Made by a program: the position numbers and the translations under genes
Notes under the pieces: model-generated
Told to the model about the DNA's origin: nothing
Databases searched by the model: none
What the model saw: the letters and a program-made list of their open reading frames with translations, nothing else
Shown: positions 63,987 to 64,000 of the stretch, in pieces
How the letters are laid out: every line of letters begins with the position of its first letter
Numbering within the stretch: position 1 is the stretch's first letter
Source: Goodfellowiella coeruleoviolacea
Lineage (GTDB): Bacteria; Actinomycetota; Actinomycetes; Mycobacteriales; Pseudonocardiaceae
NCBI RefSeq assembly: GCF_024171785.1
Contig: NZ_JAMTCK010000003.1
Coordinates: 372,001-436,000, forward strand
Direction of reading: 5' to 3'
Length of the DNA: 64,000 nt

Positions 63987-64000
63987 GCGGTGTCGCTCGG

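Overview
The window is high-GC actinobacterial DNA, most likely from an actinomycete of the order Pseudonocardiales. Supporting signs are the very high third-position GC, GTG/TTG starts, leaderless starts with TANNNT boxes, a CarD/RadA/IspD-IspF block arranged as in mycobacteria, a MhuD-type haem-degrading enzyme, an F420-type PPOX protein and an AfsR/SARP regulator. The species cannot be named from the sequence alone.

Layout. (1) 1-2.7 kb: a DUF979/DUF969 membrane pair, an exported endonuclease/phosphatase-fold protein and a MhuD homologue. (2) 2.8-7.7 kb: M1 peptidase, alpha/beta hydrolase, MutY, a beta-carbonic anhydrase and an exported protein; this matches the neighbourhood of M. tuberculosis Rv3587c-Rv3592. 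(3) 7.8-16.2 kb: a secreted repeat protein, two LacI regulators and a maltose-type ABC importer with an MsiK-like ATPase, with recognisable operators. (4) 16.3-19.3 kb: a Zur-boxed zinc importer, znuACB. (5) 19.3-26.9 kb: an AlgJ/AlgX-like acetyltransferase and an MBOAT, separated by a P-loop kinase, a GGDEF diguanylate cyclase and an MFS exporter. (6) 27.2-37.1 kb: housekeeping block rlmB-cysS, a HAD phosphatase, an MHS transporter, a PPOX protein, ispF-ispD-carD and, divergently, an LpqE-like lipoprotein and radA.

(7) 37.1-43.0 kb is the most unusual part. Directly after radA, where disA normally lies, there is a protein with a DisA-type diadenylate-cyclase domain whose DGA and RHR motifs are partly altered. 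Its DNA-binding C-terminus is replaced by TPRs. It is followed 24 bases later by an NB-ARC STAND ATPase whose C-terminal TPR region shares a motif with it. Then come an RloA-like ATPase and an rloB gene that has lost its middle. This looks like a signalling or defence island built on a remodelled disA locus.

(8) 43.1-48.7 kb: an OtsB-GH15 trehalase fusion, OtsA and a ThrE-type exporter. (9) 49.0-56.9 kb: tRNA-Thr(UGU), an aldo/keto reductase, an ADP-ribosylglycohydrolase, a 947-residue AfsR-type regulator, an SGNH hydrolase and a small anchored protein. (10) 57.3-60.1 kb: a translationally coupled decarboxylase and homospermidine synthase, i.e. a polyamine operon. (11) 60.5-64 kb: an XRE/DUF5753 regulator, small unknown genes and a coupled toxin/immunity-like pair next to a second short helical protein.

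Many strong antisense reading frames exist because of the GC content. Only frames with family signatures, ribosome-binding sites or operon logic are listed.
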